Both the position numbers and the translations under genes were made by a program. A stretch of 64,000 nt of DNA from Lingula anatina (lineage: Eukaryota; Brachiopoda; Lingulata; Lingulida; Lingulidae): NCBI RefSeq assembly GCF_001039355.2, contig NW_019775541.1, positions 135,423 through 199,422 on the forward strand, given 5' to 3'. The notes below the pieces were generated by a model. That model did no database searches and was not told where the DNA came from. It saw only the letters and a list, made by a program, of their open reading frames with translations. Positions 1 to 10,920 of the stretch are shown here, piece by piece (the stretch's first letter is position 1; each line of letters opens with the position of its first letter).

Positions 1-1
1 A

Positions 2-91
<90 letters not shown>
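1..91. repeat. poly(A) followed by (TA)n
   Basis: A run of 19 A is followed by about 35 TA dinucleotides at the left edge of the window. It is a simple repeat inside, or downstream of, the RARS2 intron that follows exon 14. I see no coding exon in the rest of 92-513. Confidence 0.95.
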
Positions 92-95
<4 letters not shown>

Positions 96-517
96 TCGAA
101 GATAAATGGTATTTCTGTAAATGTTGATGATGATTACTTAAATTTATATAGCCTACAAAGGACATGACAACAAAGATAACACCCAACTAATGAAAGGAAA
201 AAATGCCTTCAACATTCTTCAGACACACATACGTACACACATTTATTTCAAAATAAGACTGAGAAAAATGCAAATCAACTGATTGCTAACAAGAGAAGTT
301 TACCTTTATTTTTTTCAATAAATATTAATTATTTTGTTTTTTTAATTTGATACATAAATTGTTCTGATTTGCAGCTAATAGTCAATTCTTGAACTGTAAA
401 ATACACTGTGTACACCACCTATCTTTAACAACAAAAAGAGACAAAATGATCAGGCTCCTTTTTCACTTCAAAACCTCACAAGTTTGTTTGAGCTCCATTA
501 GCTTATGTAAAACCTAC

Positions 518-651
518 TTTCCGTATCCTGTAGTTTTTGAAGAGCTACAGCTTTAGCTTCATCCAGAATATCTTCCAAGAATACTGCAGTGCCCTTCCTG
601 GTCTTCATGCCCTTCACTGCACCAAAGTCAATGTGGAAACCAGAGGCACAT
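518..651 (-). CDS. RARS2: RARS2 coding exon 14
   Basis: Encodes [20 protein letters not shown] and onward to [20 protein letters not shown]. Acceptor TGTTAG. The donor could be A|GTAGGT (exon end 518) or TAG|GTTTTA (exon end 514); without the next exon the phase cannot decide. This is the last RARS2 exon in the window. Confidence 0.9.
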
Positions 652-3600
652 CTAACAGGAAATGTTTTACCATTTCAATGTAAGTGGACAGTGCTTTAAC
701 TAAACATCACAAGAAATGATTTATCCTGCTTTGATATGTCTTTAACAGACATAAGACTAAATACATTATGTTCAGAATTTTTTTTTTGATTTCTTGAATT
801 TACTATCTCAGAGCACTTGATACATTTTACCACACAAATGCATGAAATGTCAGTTATCTTAGTAAGAGTAACATATTCAGCATAAAATCTTTAAATCTCT
901 GAATCTCACATTTCAACACATGCAAACATGAGTAAATCCCAACAAAAACAATTTCAGTTTTATCACCTCAAGACTTTGAATATGGTGTAATCAACAAGAT
1001 ATGCATACAAATATTTCAACCAACTCCCAAAACTGAACAAAATTTAAATTTGGTTTTCTCTCCCACCACCAAAAAACAACAATTATATTTATGTAGCAAT
1101 GAAATAACCTTAATTTTTTTTCTTATGTCCCAAACAAATACAAATATATCAAAATCACTTATTATCTGACCACAATGGTAATATGCAATCATTCTACTAC
1201 AGGTCTTAGCCTTCATTCTAATACAGGTCTAAGCCTTCATTCTAATACAGGTCTAAGCCTTCATTCTAATACAGGTCTAAGCCTTCATTCTAATACAGGT
1301 CTTAGCCTTCATTCTAATACAGGTCTAAGCCTTCATTCTAATACAGGTCTAAGCCTTCATTCTAATACAGGTCTTAGCCTTCATTCTAATACAGGTCTAA
1401 GCCTTCATTCTAATACAGGTCTAAGCCTTCATTCTAATACAGGTCTTAGCCTTCATTCTAATACAGGTCTAAGCCTTCATTCTAATACAGGTCTAAGCCT
1501 TCATTCTAATACAGGTCTTAGCCTTCATTCTAATACAGGTCTAAGCCTTCATTCTAATACAGGTCTAAGCCTTCATTCTAATACAGGTCTTAGCCTTCAT
1601 TCTAATACAGGTCTAAGCCTTCATTCTAATACAGGTCTAAGCCTTCATTCTAATACAGGTCTTAGCCTTCATTCTAATACAGGTCTAAGCCTTCATTCTA
1701 ATACAGGTCTAAGCCTTCATTCTAATACAGGTCTTAGCCTTCATTCTAATACAGGTCTAAGCCTTCATTCTAATACAGGTCTAAGCCTTCATTCTAATAC
1801 AGGTCTTAGCCTTCATTCTAATACAGGTCTAAGCCTTCATTCTAATACAGGTCTAAGCCTTCATTCTAATACAGGTCTTAGCCTTCATTCTAATACAGGT
1901 CTAAGCCTTCATTCTAATACAGGTCTAAGCCTTCATTCTAATACAGGTCTTAGCCTTCATTCTAATACAGGTCTAAGCCTTCATTCTAATACAGGTCTAA
2001 GCCTTCATTCTAATACAGGTCTTAGCCTTCATTCTAATACAGGTCTAAGCCTTCATTCTAATACAGGTCTAAGCCTTCATTCTAATACAGGTCTTAGCCT
2101 TCATTCTAATACAGGTCTAAGCCTTCATTCTAATACAGGTCTAAGCCTTCATTCTAATACAGGTCTTAGCCTTCATTCTAATACAGGTCTAAGCCTTCAT
2201 TCTAATACAGGTCTAAGCCTTCATTCTAATACAGGTCTTAGCCTTCATTCTAATACAGGTCTAAGCCTTCATTCTAATACAGGTCTAAGCCTTCATTCTA
2301 ATACAGGTCTTAGCCTTCATTCTAATACAGGTCTAAGCCTTCATTCTAATACAGGTCTAAGCCTTCATTCTAATACAGGTCTTAGCCTTCATTCTAATAC
2401 AGGTCTAAGCCTTCATTCTAATACAGGTCTAAGCCTTCATTCTAATACAGGTCTTAGCCTTCATTCTAATACAGGTCTTAGCCTTCATTCTAATACAGGT
2501 CAAAGCCTTCATTCTAATACAGGTCTAAGCCTACTCACTGTTCTGTCCAGTGGTGTCCCAGTCTCTGTAATATCTGCAGTATGTTTGAGAAGTGTGACGC
2601 TTGCTCTGAACCCACCTTAACACAAATAATATAGTATTAAATCTAAATGACAATAATAATAATAATAATAATTATTATTATAATAATAATAATAATAATA
2701 ATAATTATAATGAATAATGAATATATAACAGTACATAGTAGGAGCCCTAACTATAATTGGTATACATAATTCAATCAGTGTGTGATTGGGGTGTAAGCTT
2801 TCAAATACTGAATAAACAAGTATATAAACATAAGGATTAGGGTATTTACCAGAAATGTTTTTCAACAATATATAATAACCACAATGAAATGTTTATGCAT
2901 TTGTACCATACTATTTCATTCAACACTTCTAGGAACCCATTCCAGTAAGAAACTCTTGTGGGTTGGTAAATATAACAAGTGATCAGTGGGAAGTGTTTGA
3001 AAATTTGGAGTACATAATAATAGGTAATACGCTTTTTGTTTTCCATAATACGTCATGGACGTTTTACTAGATTTTGTTTTATTAGAATAAAGAGACTCAC
3101 TGAAATACTCATCGATCTCTTCATTAGTCACAGAAATATGCATCAATGATGAATAATAAACAGCATATTGTAAAGGGCAAAGCTATCGCAGACAAGTAAG
3201 CTTATACTATACAATTTCAAAATAAGACATTTTCAGTTACAATAAGACAGGTTTTGATGACCCTCTTACCACATAATGTATCCTGTCAAAGGAGAACCTT
3301 TCATATCTATCAATAGCAGCAGCCAGGTCCCTGAAAGGAAGGACAAGAGGACAAATAACTCAGCTATCAACATTCATTGTGACAGGTAAATAATACCTCA
3401 TGGACAGATACAGTACAGATACACGTACAGATATATATCTTGTTATGTGACAGAAAATGGATGGAAATATTTAACAAATTGTCATAGTAACATAAACGGC
3501 AGAATGAGGAGGACCTTGGACAAAATAAACTAATTATTATATTACTATATATTAATTTTAGAAAGTAAAAAATGACTTTTATTCATAAGGCATCAAAAGT

Positions 3601-6600
3601 TGTCGAGTAATTAAGTTACAAAACAAAATTTGAAAATAATATGTACACTTTAAAACTTAGTACCAATCCTACTGAAAAAACTAAACTAAGCACAAATTCA
3701 ATGGCAGCTCTGATACAACATTTATATAAATATCAAAATGAAAAAAAAAAAAGAAAAATGGTTAAAAGACAATTACCTAACACTGTCTAACATTTTTGAG
3801 ATATAAAGTACACTCACCTTGACAAGTATAATGTACTGCCATCACTTTTAAGTAAAGTTATTTTTCTATCTTCTCCTTCTTTGCTACCAGGAAGTTTCAT
3901 CACAGCTGCTTGACTACTTTCGCTGAAAAATATAGTCCTTCCATGAACATTTCGTGTTAATAAAATGAAATCATTTCACTGAACTTCTCAGGTAAAGCAC
4001 TAAATGTAATAAAGATAACACTGAAGAAAAATCAAATGTCTTTACATTAAAATGTAATGTTGCTATGTACATTTATTTTGTAATCTGCATTTACACATGA
4101 AGACTGAGGATAGTTTCACACGTATTTTATACGGCTGTAGTCCCTGAGGAGAAAATGCGACATCACCAATTTTAAGCACCAGACATGAACCTAGCTTTTA
4201 CAAAAACATCTTAAGATTTATTGAAGGACAAAACAAATTAGCTGAGGATCTGGGGCAGCCTTGGGTCCCACCAGAATCAAATTAAAACTCTCAGAATTCT
4301 GGGATTCCACAGAATATGTTGAAGTCCATATAGATTTAAAACTTCATTTATACATTATAATGTATGTTGAATCCTCACCTTTCATCTAATAATCCCTTCT
4401 GTCTCAATTGTTCAACTATAGACTTAGCTTTATCGGAATAAAGAGATTCACTGGAATACTCATCAAACTCTATTTTTAGTCTCTGAAATAAACATTAACA
4501 GAAAGTCATTTAAACCCTTTCAAACTGCTGCATCCTTTCAAACTAAGTAATACTATAATTTAATTCAGAGTGAAGAAATAACAAGCATACTGCACCAAAT
4601 ACAGCAACACTAATAACTCTTTTCGTGTATTTCTTAGATATATCTTTAGTGTGCATCATTCTAAAAAAAAAAGAGGTATACTTACTTTATATGTATCAAC
4701 AAAACTTTTTATGCTCAGGTCTCTAAAGTGTTTCCAAAGAGAAACCGCTTGTTCTTCCCCTGAAAAAAAAGTAGAGAATGGTTAGAATAACTCCATTTTT
4801 ATAATTTAAAAAAAATGTCAAATTATTGCAGTTTGTATAATCATGACATTTAAACGGCAAATCATAGACACTGATTTTACGCAATCATACCATCCTCTAT
4901 TCGCCTGAAGTAAGATTTGCCTTGTTCTTGTATTTCTGGGTTTGATTCTGCATCTTGGTTTATCTTGACATATACCTATGGAAAGAGAACTTCACACACT
5001 TAAAACCCTCTCACTGTTACTGTCATAAGCAAAATGTATTGCTTATTTAAGTTTGAAAACTATGAATATTTCCCCAAAAAAAGATATTTTCACAGATATT
5101 TTTTCAGTCTACACTTTATGGACTGAGGAGATAAATAGAGAGTCAAGGTAAAGTTTAAAACTACAAATTTGGAAAAGGTGCAGTTTTAAAGCCTTTCTTC
5201 TGTGCATGGAAAACTTAACTTCAATTGATTTTTTGGCATTTGAAATTTAATTTGTCGTGTAAGAAGTTGGTATTAATAATTGATATATCTTACAAGACAT
5301 ATACCCACTTTTTAAATATCTTAAATGTCTTTATTTGAGGTGAAATAAGTAAGAAGGCCATGAAGCAGAATTTTGTTACAAATTAGTAACAAATAAGAAA
5401 TAGTACTTTTCTCAATATTTGTTACTCTATCTACATATCAACACATTAAAAATTTGTTGCTTACTTTACCTCATACAAATGCCTCATTGGATTTTCCTTT
5501 AGCTTTTCCTCAGAGCCATATTTTTCATATCCAATACACAACAACCCTGCAAAAATTAAGATTTTGTCATTTAAAGAGACACATACAGGAAGCTGGGGTA
5601 GCGCCACCACTTTTTTGTCACTTTGTTATCCAGATGGCTTTAATTTGACTAAAATTAGTCAAATCAAACCCTTTTTGTTTAGCCAATTTGAGTCAGTTTT
5701 AGCATTTGGCTAAATTGGCGAGTGTTAGCGCTACCCCAGAGGAAGCACAATATCATAAATAACTGGAATATAGTAAACTAAACACACAATGATTTTCAAC
5801 TGAGGCTTCCACACTACTTGAAGATAATCGTTACTTTCTGCAACCACACAAACAAACATACTTATACACTCACAAATTACTTTTTGGCAAAAATTATCAT
5901 CATGTCTCTACTACAAAAAACATTCACTGAAACTAAAATTCCTGAAATTCATTTTGAGAAATACCATGATTGTTTTGTGATAACTGACCAAACTGTGTTC
6001 CCCAGTCGCCCAGGTAAGTGATCTTGACCACTTGGTGTCCGAGAGCCTGGTTCAGACTGGACACAAAGCGTCCCAGAATAGTGGACCTCAAGTGACCAGC
6101 ATGGAAGGGCTTGGCTATGTTTGGGGAACTAGAAATAAAATAATTAAAAGTCAAATCAATTATATTATATCATAAATTATTTTATATTTTATTTAAAAAT
6201 ATAATATCAAAATTTCATCTATTGGAAGTTTCTGGTAAAGAAGAAATAAGTCTGATTAAAAATTAATCTGAGAAATATAAGACCAAGTGCCTGACTTCCA
6301 CAGACTGAGATAAACAGTGAAGCACACACCAGATTTCTAAAACAATCAGCCATCATTTTTTTAAAAAGATACCTGAATTCTACGACAACTTTCTGGTTCT
6401 GCGGCACAGGAACTGGTCGGCCATCTTCCCCCAGAGCCGCCTGGTGCAGTACACTCTGCAGTCCATACCTCTTGCCTTCTTCAAGTATGGACGTGAGAAC
6501 AGCCTGGAAAAGAAGAAAAACTGAGAAAAACAATGGACTTGTGGGTAGCGGGATTCAAGAAAACTGCCTTACTGGTAAGAAATGGTCTGCTCATAATCAA

Positions 6601-8875
6601 AAGTGGTCCAGATTCAATGCCATGTTTTGTGTTTGGTCAACTAAGTGGGTAAAATGGTGCATATTTTACAAAAAAGACCTCCCTTTTGAACTTGACAGCT
6701 ACGGGCTTGAAGAAAGCTGACTGTGATAGTTTCAGTAACTCACATTTTCTTTATAAGATATAGTCTTTTCACTTCTGAAATCTTTTGAATCTTCTTTTCC
6801 AGACAAAGAAGATGAGACTGGTTTTGAAAAATATCAGCGATCACATTTAATTTGTTCAAATTCTGAGGGTAAATCATTTTTAAGAATACATTGGACACAT
6901 TTATCAGGAAGAGTGAAAAATATGCTCTGACTACTAAGAGATGGGATGGGCCTTTGCAGAAATCTGGAAAAAGGCACTGAAGGTACACAGCTATAAATAT
7001 AGGGTTAAAAACAACACCTAAATATCCAGTTATCTGGATAAATCCACAAAACAATTATCTCTATTCCTTAGTCTATAATACCTTATTAAAAGGTTCAATG
7101 GGGAGGTAGAACCCAAGCCTTGCTGTCCCGCCTTCTGACAACAACTGTACTGCTCCATCATCAACATCTGCACCCAAAAAGTCTAAGTGAAGCTACATAG
7201 AATGTGAAGATTTGTTTGAATAAAAAACGATCATGATTTTCATGTGAAGTGAAAATGATAGAAATACATGGAACAGAATACGGTACAGGAACTTGAAATG
7301 TATTTCTTTCGATCTGATACCGTTATTTAGTGATTTTTTTTCTATCATATAATGTGTAGACATATCACTAATCCTAATTTTTCATAATACATTTATTATC
7401 ATCATTTTGTTTAAATTCAAAAATGCTTTTTTTCCCAACCAATAAACCAAACAATTTGATCAATTATATTATATTATATTATATTATATTATATTATATT
7501 ATATTATATTATACAAGTTCTCCTCACCCTACTGAATAGCTTATTTGCACTTTCATCATCAAGTTTACAGATGGACTTTAGTGTGGGGACAGACAGGTGG
7601 TAATGGGGAGAACTGAAATGGTAAAATAGGAAAATAATGGCATCACTAGCCATCATGTTTTCACACAGATAAACTGTGATAGAATAGACCACAAAATGAA
7701 AACAAAATCACAAAATGTTTTCTCCCAGGTAAACTGATAGATTTGACAAAATGAAAACTAAACCACGAAACAGACATTACTGGTACATGTAGGTGAAATT
7801 GACATAAACAGTTTTGGACAAAATGTCCTTAAGTGATTATGGAAAAATGTTAAAATTTCATGGGAAATAATATCTGCATATAATTATTTTCAGCATAACC
7901 ATCAATGGCTAATAGCACGAGTCAGTGTAAACATAGTCCTTTATATATATTAAACTAGACTTAACCTGTTAAAATCATAATATCTTACCTAATTATGCAT
8001 TGGATGTCTGATTTTCATACTGTAGTTATATATTAAATATTATATAGTACATTTCAGTGCTTTAAGTATGTTTTATTTGTTAAATATGCTAGTAAGTTTT
8101 ATTTGTTAAATATGCTAGTGATTTAAAACTCCACCTTGCTTTCCTGAGATTTTCAGGGTACTTAAGTGAGAGTGCAATGGCAAGCCTGGCTTCATCTCCC
8201 ACAGCCTGGCCAGTGATTTTACTAACACTGTCTGCAATCTGGAAACCAAATACAAATGTTACCTTTCATCATTCACTGTATTAAAACACCCAAATTCCAC
8301 ATAATCCCTAAAATGGAGTTTGAAAAAACTTGTGATCACATCTTGCCCCACTGAGCACCTTTCATGTTATGGTTTTAAAGAGTCATTTGATTGACTACGT
8401 TTTCACTATTCCAAAGATGGCAAATTGTGTTTGTGTGTGTGTGTAAGTTTGTGAAGGGACTTTGTTTCAGAGATGCTTACTGTAAATATGTTTAAACTAC
8501 CTTAAGTTGAAGAGTAGAGTTTCAGTCCCATAATAAATTTAGATAAAAAACAAATATACGGGGTTCTGGCACATGACATGTACGTTTAAACGTTTAACTA
8601 GCACCGTTAAAGTACCCCTACCACTACAGTAGCAGTAGCAAGGATTTTCATGGCATCTGCGTTAGTAAAATTAGAAAAATCCGCTACAAATTAAAAGGTT
8701 ATGTGATCAATTATAGCGCACACGAGAGTCACTCAATTTAGCTACTGATTTCAGTAATGTGAAAATCACAAACATGTACATGTGAATTTGTATACATTTT
8801 ACATAAATAAATAAAATTACACTGTACCTTTGAAGCACATCGTTTCCGCAGGCCACACAGCGCTGTCCTGTACAT
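518..8875 (-). CDS. RARS2: Arginyl-tRNA synthetase, mitochondrial type (5' 14 coding exons)
   Basis: This class I aminoacyl-tRNA synthetase attaches arginine to mitochondrial tRNA-Arg in the matrix. Fourteen exons join in phase with GT-AG introns to give about 435 codons, against roughly 580 in the human enzyme. The N-terminus ([16 protein letters not shown]) is basic with no acidic residue, fitting a mitochondrial presequence. Exon 6 encodes [20 protein letters not shown], with HAGH as the HIGH-type ATP-binding signature, then LGDWGTQFG. Exon 12 encodes RDLAAAIDR and exon 14 GMKTRKG, the region that replaces KMSKS in ArgRS. The wording resembles RARS2 rather than cytosolic RARS1 (FHAGH and LNQALGHQV instead of MHVGH and FEFAGYDV). 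The C-terminal anticodon-binding domain lies beyond the left edge. Introns are mostly 0.3-0.6 kb and AT-rich; intron 13 is 1.9 kb and carries a minisatellite. The exon 3 donor is weak. Confidence 0.95.
1191..2532. repeat. 24-bp minisatellite with 72-bp higher-order period
   Basis: About 55 tandem copies of a 24-bp unit (plus-strand AGGTCTAAGCCTTCATTCTA then ATAC). Units with CTTAG and CTAAG alternate as T-A-A, so the real period over 1297-2448 is 72 bp, repeated 16 times with no differences that I can see. The array is open in one plus-strand frame only because 24 is a multiple of three; it is not a gene. It fills most of RARS2 intron 13. Confidence 0.97.
2539..2615 (-). CDS. RARS2: RARS2 coding exon 13
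   Basis: Encodes [20 protein letters not shown] then HHWTE, collinear with human [20 protein letters not shown], though the DKGQ residues are replaced. Acceptor TTAAG, donor CA|GTGAGT. The minisatellite of intron 13 begins about six bases past the donor. Confidence 0.85.
2651..2712. repeat. (AAT)n microsatellite with inverted centre
   Basis: AAT repeats switch to ATT and back to AAT, making a self-complementary trinucleotide repeat in RARS2 intron 12, just upstream of exon 13. Confidence 0.9.
3062..3134 (-). pseudogene. Relic copy of RARS2 exon 10
   Basis: On the minus strand this reads [20 protein letters not shown], against [17 protein letters not shown] in exon 10, and the nucleotides match closely over about 70 bp. 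It lies out of order, between exons 12 and 13. The position equivalent to the exon 10 acceptor TTTCAG reads TTTCTG, so the AG is lost, and no matching donor is visible. It is best read as a decayed exon duplication. Confidence 0.75.
3270..3330 (-). CDS. RARS2: RARS2 coding exon 12
   Basis: Encodes [20 protein letters not shown] then [10 protein letters not shown] is identical to the human protein. Donor GTG|GTAAGA, phase 0. Confidence 0.95.
3818..3922 (-). CDS. RARS2: RARS2 coding exon 11
   Basis: Encodes a lysine-rich insert followed by [12 protein letters not shown], the start of the RSDGTSLYATRD block. Acceptor TTTTCAG, donor CAAG|GTGAGT. Confidence 0.93.
4379..4482 (-). CDS. RARS2: RARS2 coding exon 10
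   Basis: Encodes [20 protein letters not shown] then [14 protein letters not shown], matching the conserved FDEYSGES motif. A degenerate copy of this exon is present at 3062-3134. Confidence 0.95.
4686..4759 (-). CDS. RARS2: RARS2 coding exon 9
   Basis: Encodes [20 protein letters not shown] then DTYK, matching the conserved LSLWQKFRDLSI region. Donor AAA|GTAAGT is strong. Confidence 0.94.
4891..4975 (-). CDS. RARS2: RARS2 coding exon 8
   Basis: Encodes [20 protein letters not shown] then SYFRRIED. Acceptor CCATAG, donor GATG|GTATGA. Confidence 0.93.
5470..5546 (-). CDS. RARS2: RARS2 coding exon 7
   Basis: Encodes [20 protein letters not shown] then RHLYE, aligning with the human stretch [20 protein letters not shown]. 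Acceptor TTGCAG, donor GAG|GTAAAG, ends in phase 0. Confidence 0.94.
5593..5739. mobile_element. 147-bp inverted-repeat element (MITE-like)
   Basis: A perfect 12-bp terminal inverted repeat, CTGGGGTAGCGC at 5593-5604 and GCGCTACCCCAG at 5728-5739, is flanked on both sides by AGGAAG, a likely 6-bp target-site duplication. It has no coding capacity and sits in RARS2 intron 6. Confidence 0.8.
5989..6128 (-). CDS. RARS2: RARS2 coding exon 6, HIGH-motif exon
   Basis: Carries the HAGH signature and the LGDWGTQF motif of the Rossmann-fold active site. Acceptor TTTCTAG, donor TTTG|GTCAGT. Together with exon 7 it reads [11 protein letters not shown]. Confidence 0.96.
6373..6503 (-). CDS. RARS2: RARS2 coding exon 5
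   Basis: Encodes [20 protein letters not shown] and onward to QNQKVVVEF, leading into the catalytic domain. Acceptor TTTTCCAG, donor TTCAG|GTATC. Confidence 0.93.
7082..7167 (-). CDS. RARS2: RARS2 coding exon 4
   Basis: Encodes [20 protein letters not shown] then LPIEPFNK, collinear with the human N-terminal domain. Acceptor TGCAG, donor AAG|GTATTA, ends in phase 0. Confidence 0.88.
7465..7513. repeat. (ATATT)n pentanucleotide repeat
   Basis: About ten tandem ATATT units in RARS2 intron 3, just downstream of exon 3 on the coding strand. Confidence 0.95.
7533..7612 (-). CDS. RARS2: RARS2 coding exon 3 (weak donor)
   Basis: A strong acceptor (pyrimidine tract then CAG) starts the exon at 7612. 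The peptide runs [20 protein letters not shown] then ESANKLF. The frame needed by exon 4 requires the donor CA|GTAGGG at 7532, not the better-looking GG|GTGAGG four bases later, which would give the wrong phase. Confidence 0.75.
8135..8238 (-). CDS. RARS2: RARS2 coding exon 2
   Basis: Acceptor AG at 8240-8239 and donor AG|GTGGAG. It encodes [20 protein letters not shown] and onward to [10 protein letters not shown], the divergent N-terminal domain. It ends with two bases of a split codon. Confidence 0.85.
8828..8875 (-). CDS. RARS2: RARS2 coding exon 1
   Basis: ATG at 8875-8873 opens 16 codons ending in AAG before GT at 8827, phase 0. The peptide is a plausible mitochondrial targeting start. 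The ATG was chosen because it joins exon 2 in frame and no stop intervenes. Confidence 0.85.
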
Positions 8876-9028
8876 TTTGCAACTCTACATATGCTTCCTC
8901 GTCTCTCTTTGGCTAAATAACAAAATAACTACAACATTTTTTACTAGATTCTGCGAGCGATGGGAGTTAACGTAAAGCTTAATGGAATATCAAATAATTC
9001 GACCAAGCTGTCGAGTCCTTCGCACATG

Positions 9029-9076
9029 CTTCCGGTTGCATCGGCGCAGTGGGAAACTTGCAATCAATTTCCGGTA
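9029..9076 (-). promoter_or_regulatory. ETS/GABP-like sites upstream of RARS2
   Basis: The minus strand reads ACCGGAAG at 9036-9029 and ACCGGAAA near 9075-9068, about 155-200 bp upstream of the RARS2 ATG. GABP/NRF-2 sites of this form are common in promoters of nuclear genes for mitochondrial proteins. No TATA box is apparent. Function is inferred from motif and position only. Confidence 0.4.
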
Positions 9077-9750
9077 TTTTCCAAGACAGCACCTCTTTTT
9101 TCGACCACAGAGCAATGTAACTTAGTTAGTTTTGAGATTGGATGAAATTAACTCACAGCTCTTTTAGGGCCATTCATTTTTTTATTATATTAATGCAATT
9201 TAATGCCCTCTTTAGACAAAATGGGGGAAGTAAAACAAATTATTTAGTAAACCAAAATATTTATATTTATGTCATACATGCATGTGAATCGCAGGCCTAC
9301 ATGTTTCCCATCCCTACAGCGCTGATGTCACCACACGGTATAGTACGAGTTGACGGGCATTTGACAAGAAAAAACGACACGCAATATGCGCTCTGTGCGT
9401 CTTCTCTAACGCATTTACCTGCACAAACGGCGGTTCATCTACAGTTTTGCCGATGTAACGAAACTGAGGGTCAGTGTAACGGAAAGTCCGCCTTCCAGTT
9501 TGTTATAATGAGTCAAAATCTAGGGCGAGGTTTACCTGTGCGAATTAATGGGGAGCGGACTCTCTGTCATGGGGGACTCTCTCCGTCACGTTACACCGGC
9601 GTTCAGGTGATGCAGCAATCACTTCGCCACGTCCAATATATATTTTTTTTTGTTAAGCTGAAGAAATGAATATTGCAATGTAAAATACAATACTATCCAC
9701 TACTTCCTAATTACTCCTCACTTACGTCTCACATACACGCAAACAAACAA
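9077..9750. other. Intergenic region with a 175-codon plus-strand open frame
   Basis: 9142-9669 is open on the plus strand for 175 codons, long for this AT-rich DNA, and locally GC-richer. The peptide has a hydrophobic N-terminus and a short Cys cluster (FCRCNETEGQC). It matches no family I know, and its end runs into a T-rich tract. I do not call it a gene. Confidence 0.3.
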
Positions 9751-9758
9751 AGCCTACC

Positions 9759-10026
9759 CAGGGGCGGATCCAGGATTTATTGAAGGGGGGGGGTCCGCGG
9801 ATGCGAAGCCGACCATACCCCCCACCCTTGGTGTGGGGTGCGGGGCCCCGAAATTTTTTGGTAATTTAAAGGGCGAACGGTGCCATTTGGTACGGTTCAG
9901 AGACTATGATTCAGCTAGTCAAAATTCTAATTGCAAGAGGGGGACCATTGGTGTGATTTTTTATTCATAAATTGAAGGGGGTGTCAGGACCCCCCTGACA
10001 CCCCGGGCCCCTTAAATCCGCCACTG
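9759..10026. mobile_element. GC-rich inverted-repeat element
   Basis: The left end CAGGGGCGGATCCAGGATTT and the reverse complement of the right end (CAGTGGCGGATTTA) form imperfect terminal inverted repeats around a G-run and C-rich, non-coding core. Ends of this form occur in short DNA transposons of many marine invertebrates (from memory). I see no clean target-site duplication. Confidence 0.65.
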
Positions 10027-10920
10027 CTGTGGATGGCGTTTGGGGGATTTTCAAATCCATGGAATGTATCTTTAAGGTTGAATTTTTTTGTAGTTACTTT
10101 TAAAGCAATAACCCATCATTTATTATCATTAATAAAAATCTATTTATAGTGTCATTTGAGTTTATTTAAAAATAAAAAAAATCAAGTTTGGTTTCATAGA
10201 TATTAGATCTCTCGTTAATAAATGTTTTTTCACACAAGCAAAATAATGAAGGTAACATATACCCAGCTTACACAGAACGTGTTGATAACAGGGTTATATA
10301 TTGGTTAGACCATCAACAAATGTTAAGAGAACGTTATTCTAACGTTGTACACTGCCACTGTCATTGTCACTGGCAACGTTTCTCGGATCATTGATCCGAG
10401 AAAAGTTGCGAGCAAGTTCTATTAACGTATATAAATTTTGATGAAATTTATAAATTATACTTTTTTGTTAATTTTGACAAAAACAAATGAACAAAGCATT
10501 TCATATTTTGCATTACTACAATTTGCACAACATTAATCATCACATCTAGTATTAAAACGTTCTAACAATGTTATAAAAAAGTAAAAGACGCTGTCGGTAT
10601 AACGTTGGACATCAAACCTGCCCCATACGCTGTGTTAACTACACCTAGTGGCTGATTACAAATTAGGGTTGGGGTTAGTCTGCAACTAGAGCGATGAGGA
10701 TTTTAGAATCCTTGGGCAGTCGGTACCTACCCGAAATTACCGACATGATGAAAAGCTTTAAAAAACCTATAAAATTAGACTTCAATTATGTAATAATGTT
10801 TATCAAAATTATTTAAAATTTGTTTTTAAGCAATCCTGATTGTTGATTGGCGTTTGTGATTATTTAATGGATTGTTTTAACTTCATTTTAGAAAATTCAT
10901 TCAAATCAAATGCTCACAAG
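10027..10920. other. Intergenic AT-rich DNA with a near-perfect palindrome
   Basis: No gene seen. The only clear structure is an inverted repeat at 10373-10409 (18-bp arms, one mismatch, single-base centre). Confidence 0.6.

Noticed and set aside
1175-2620. A 481-residue plus-strand open frame made of TGLSLHSN repeats
   Set aside because: It is the translation of the 24-bp minisatellite inside a RARS2 intron; openness follows from the period being a multiple of three.
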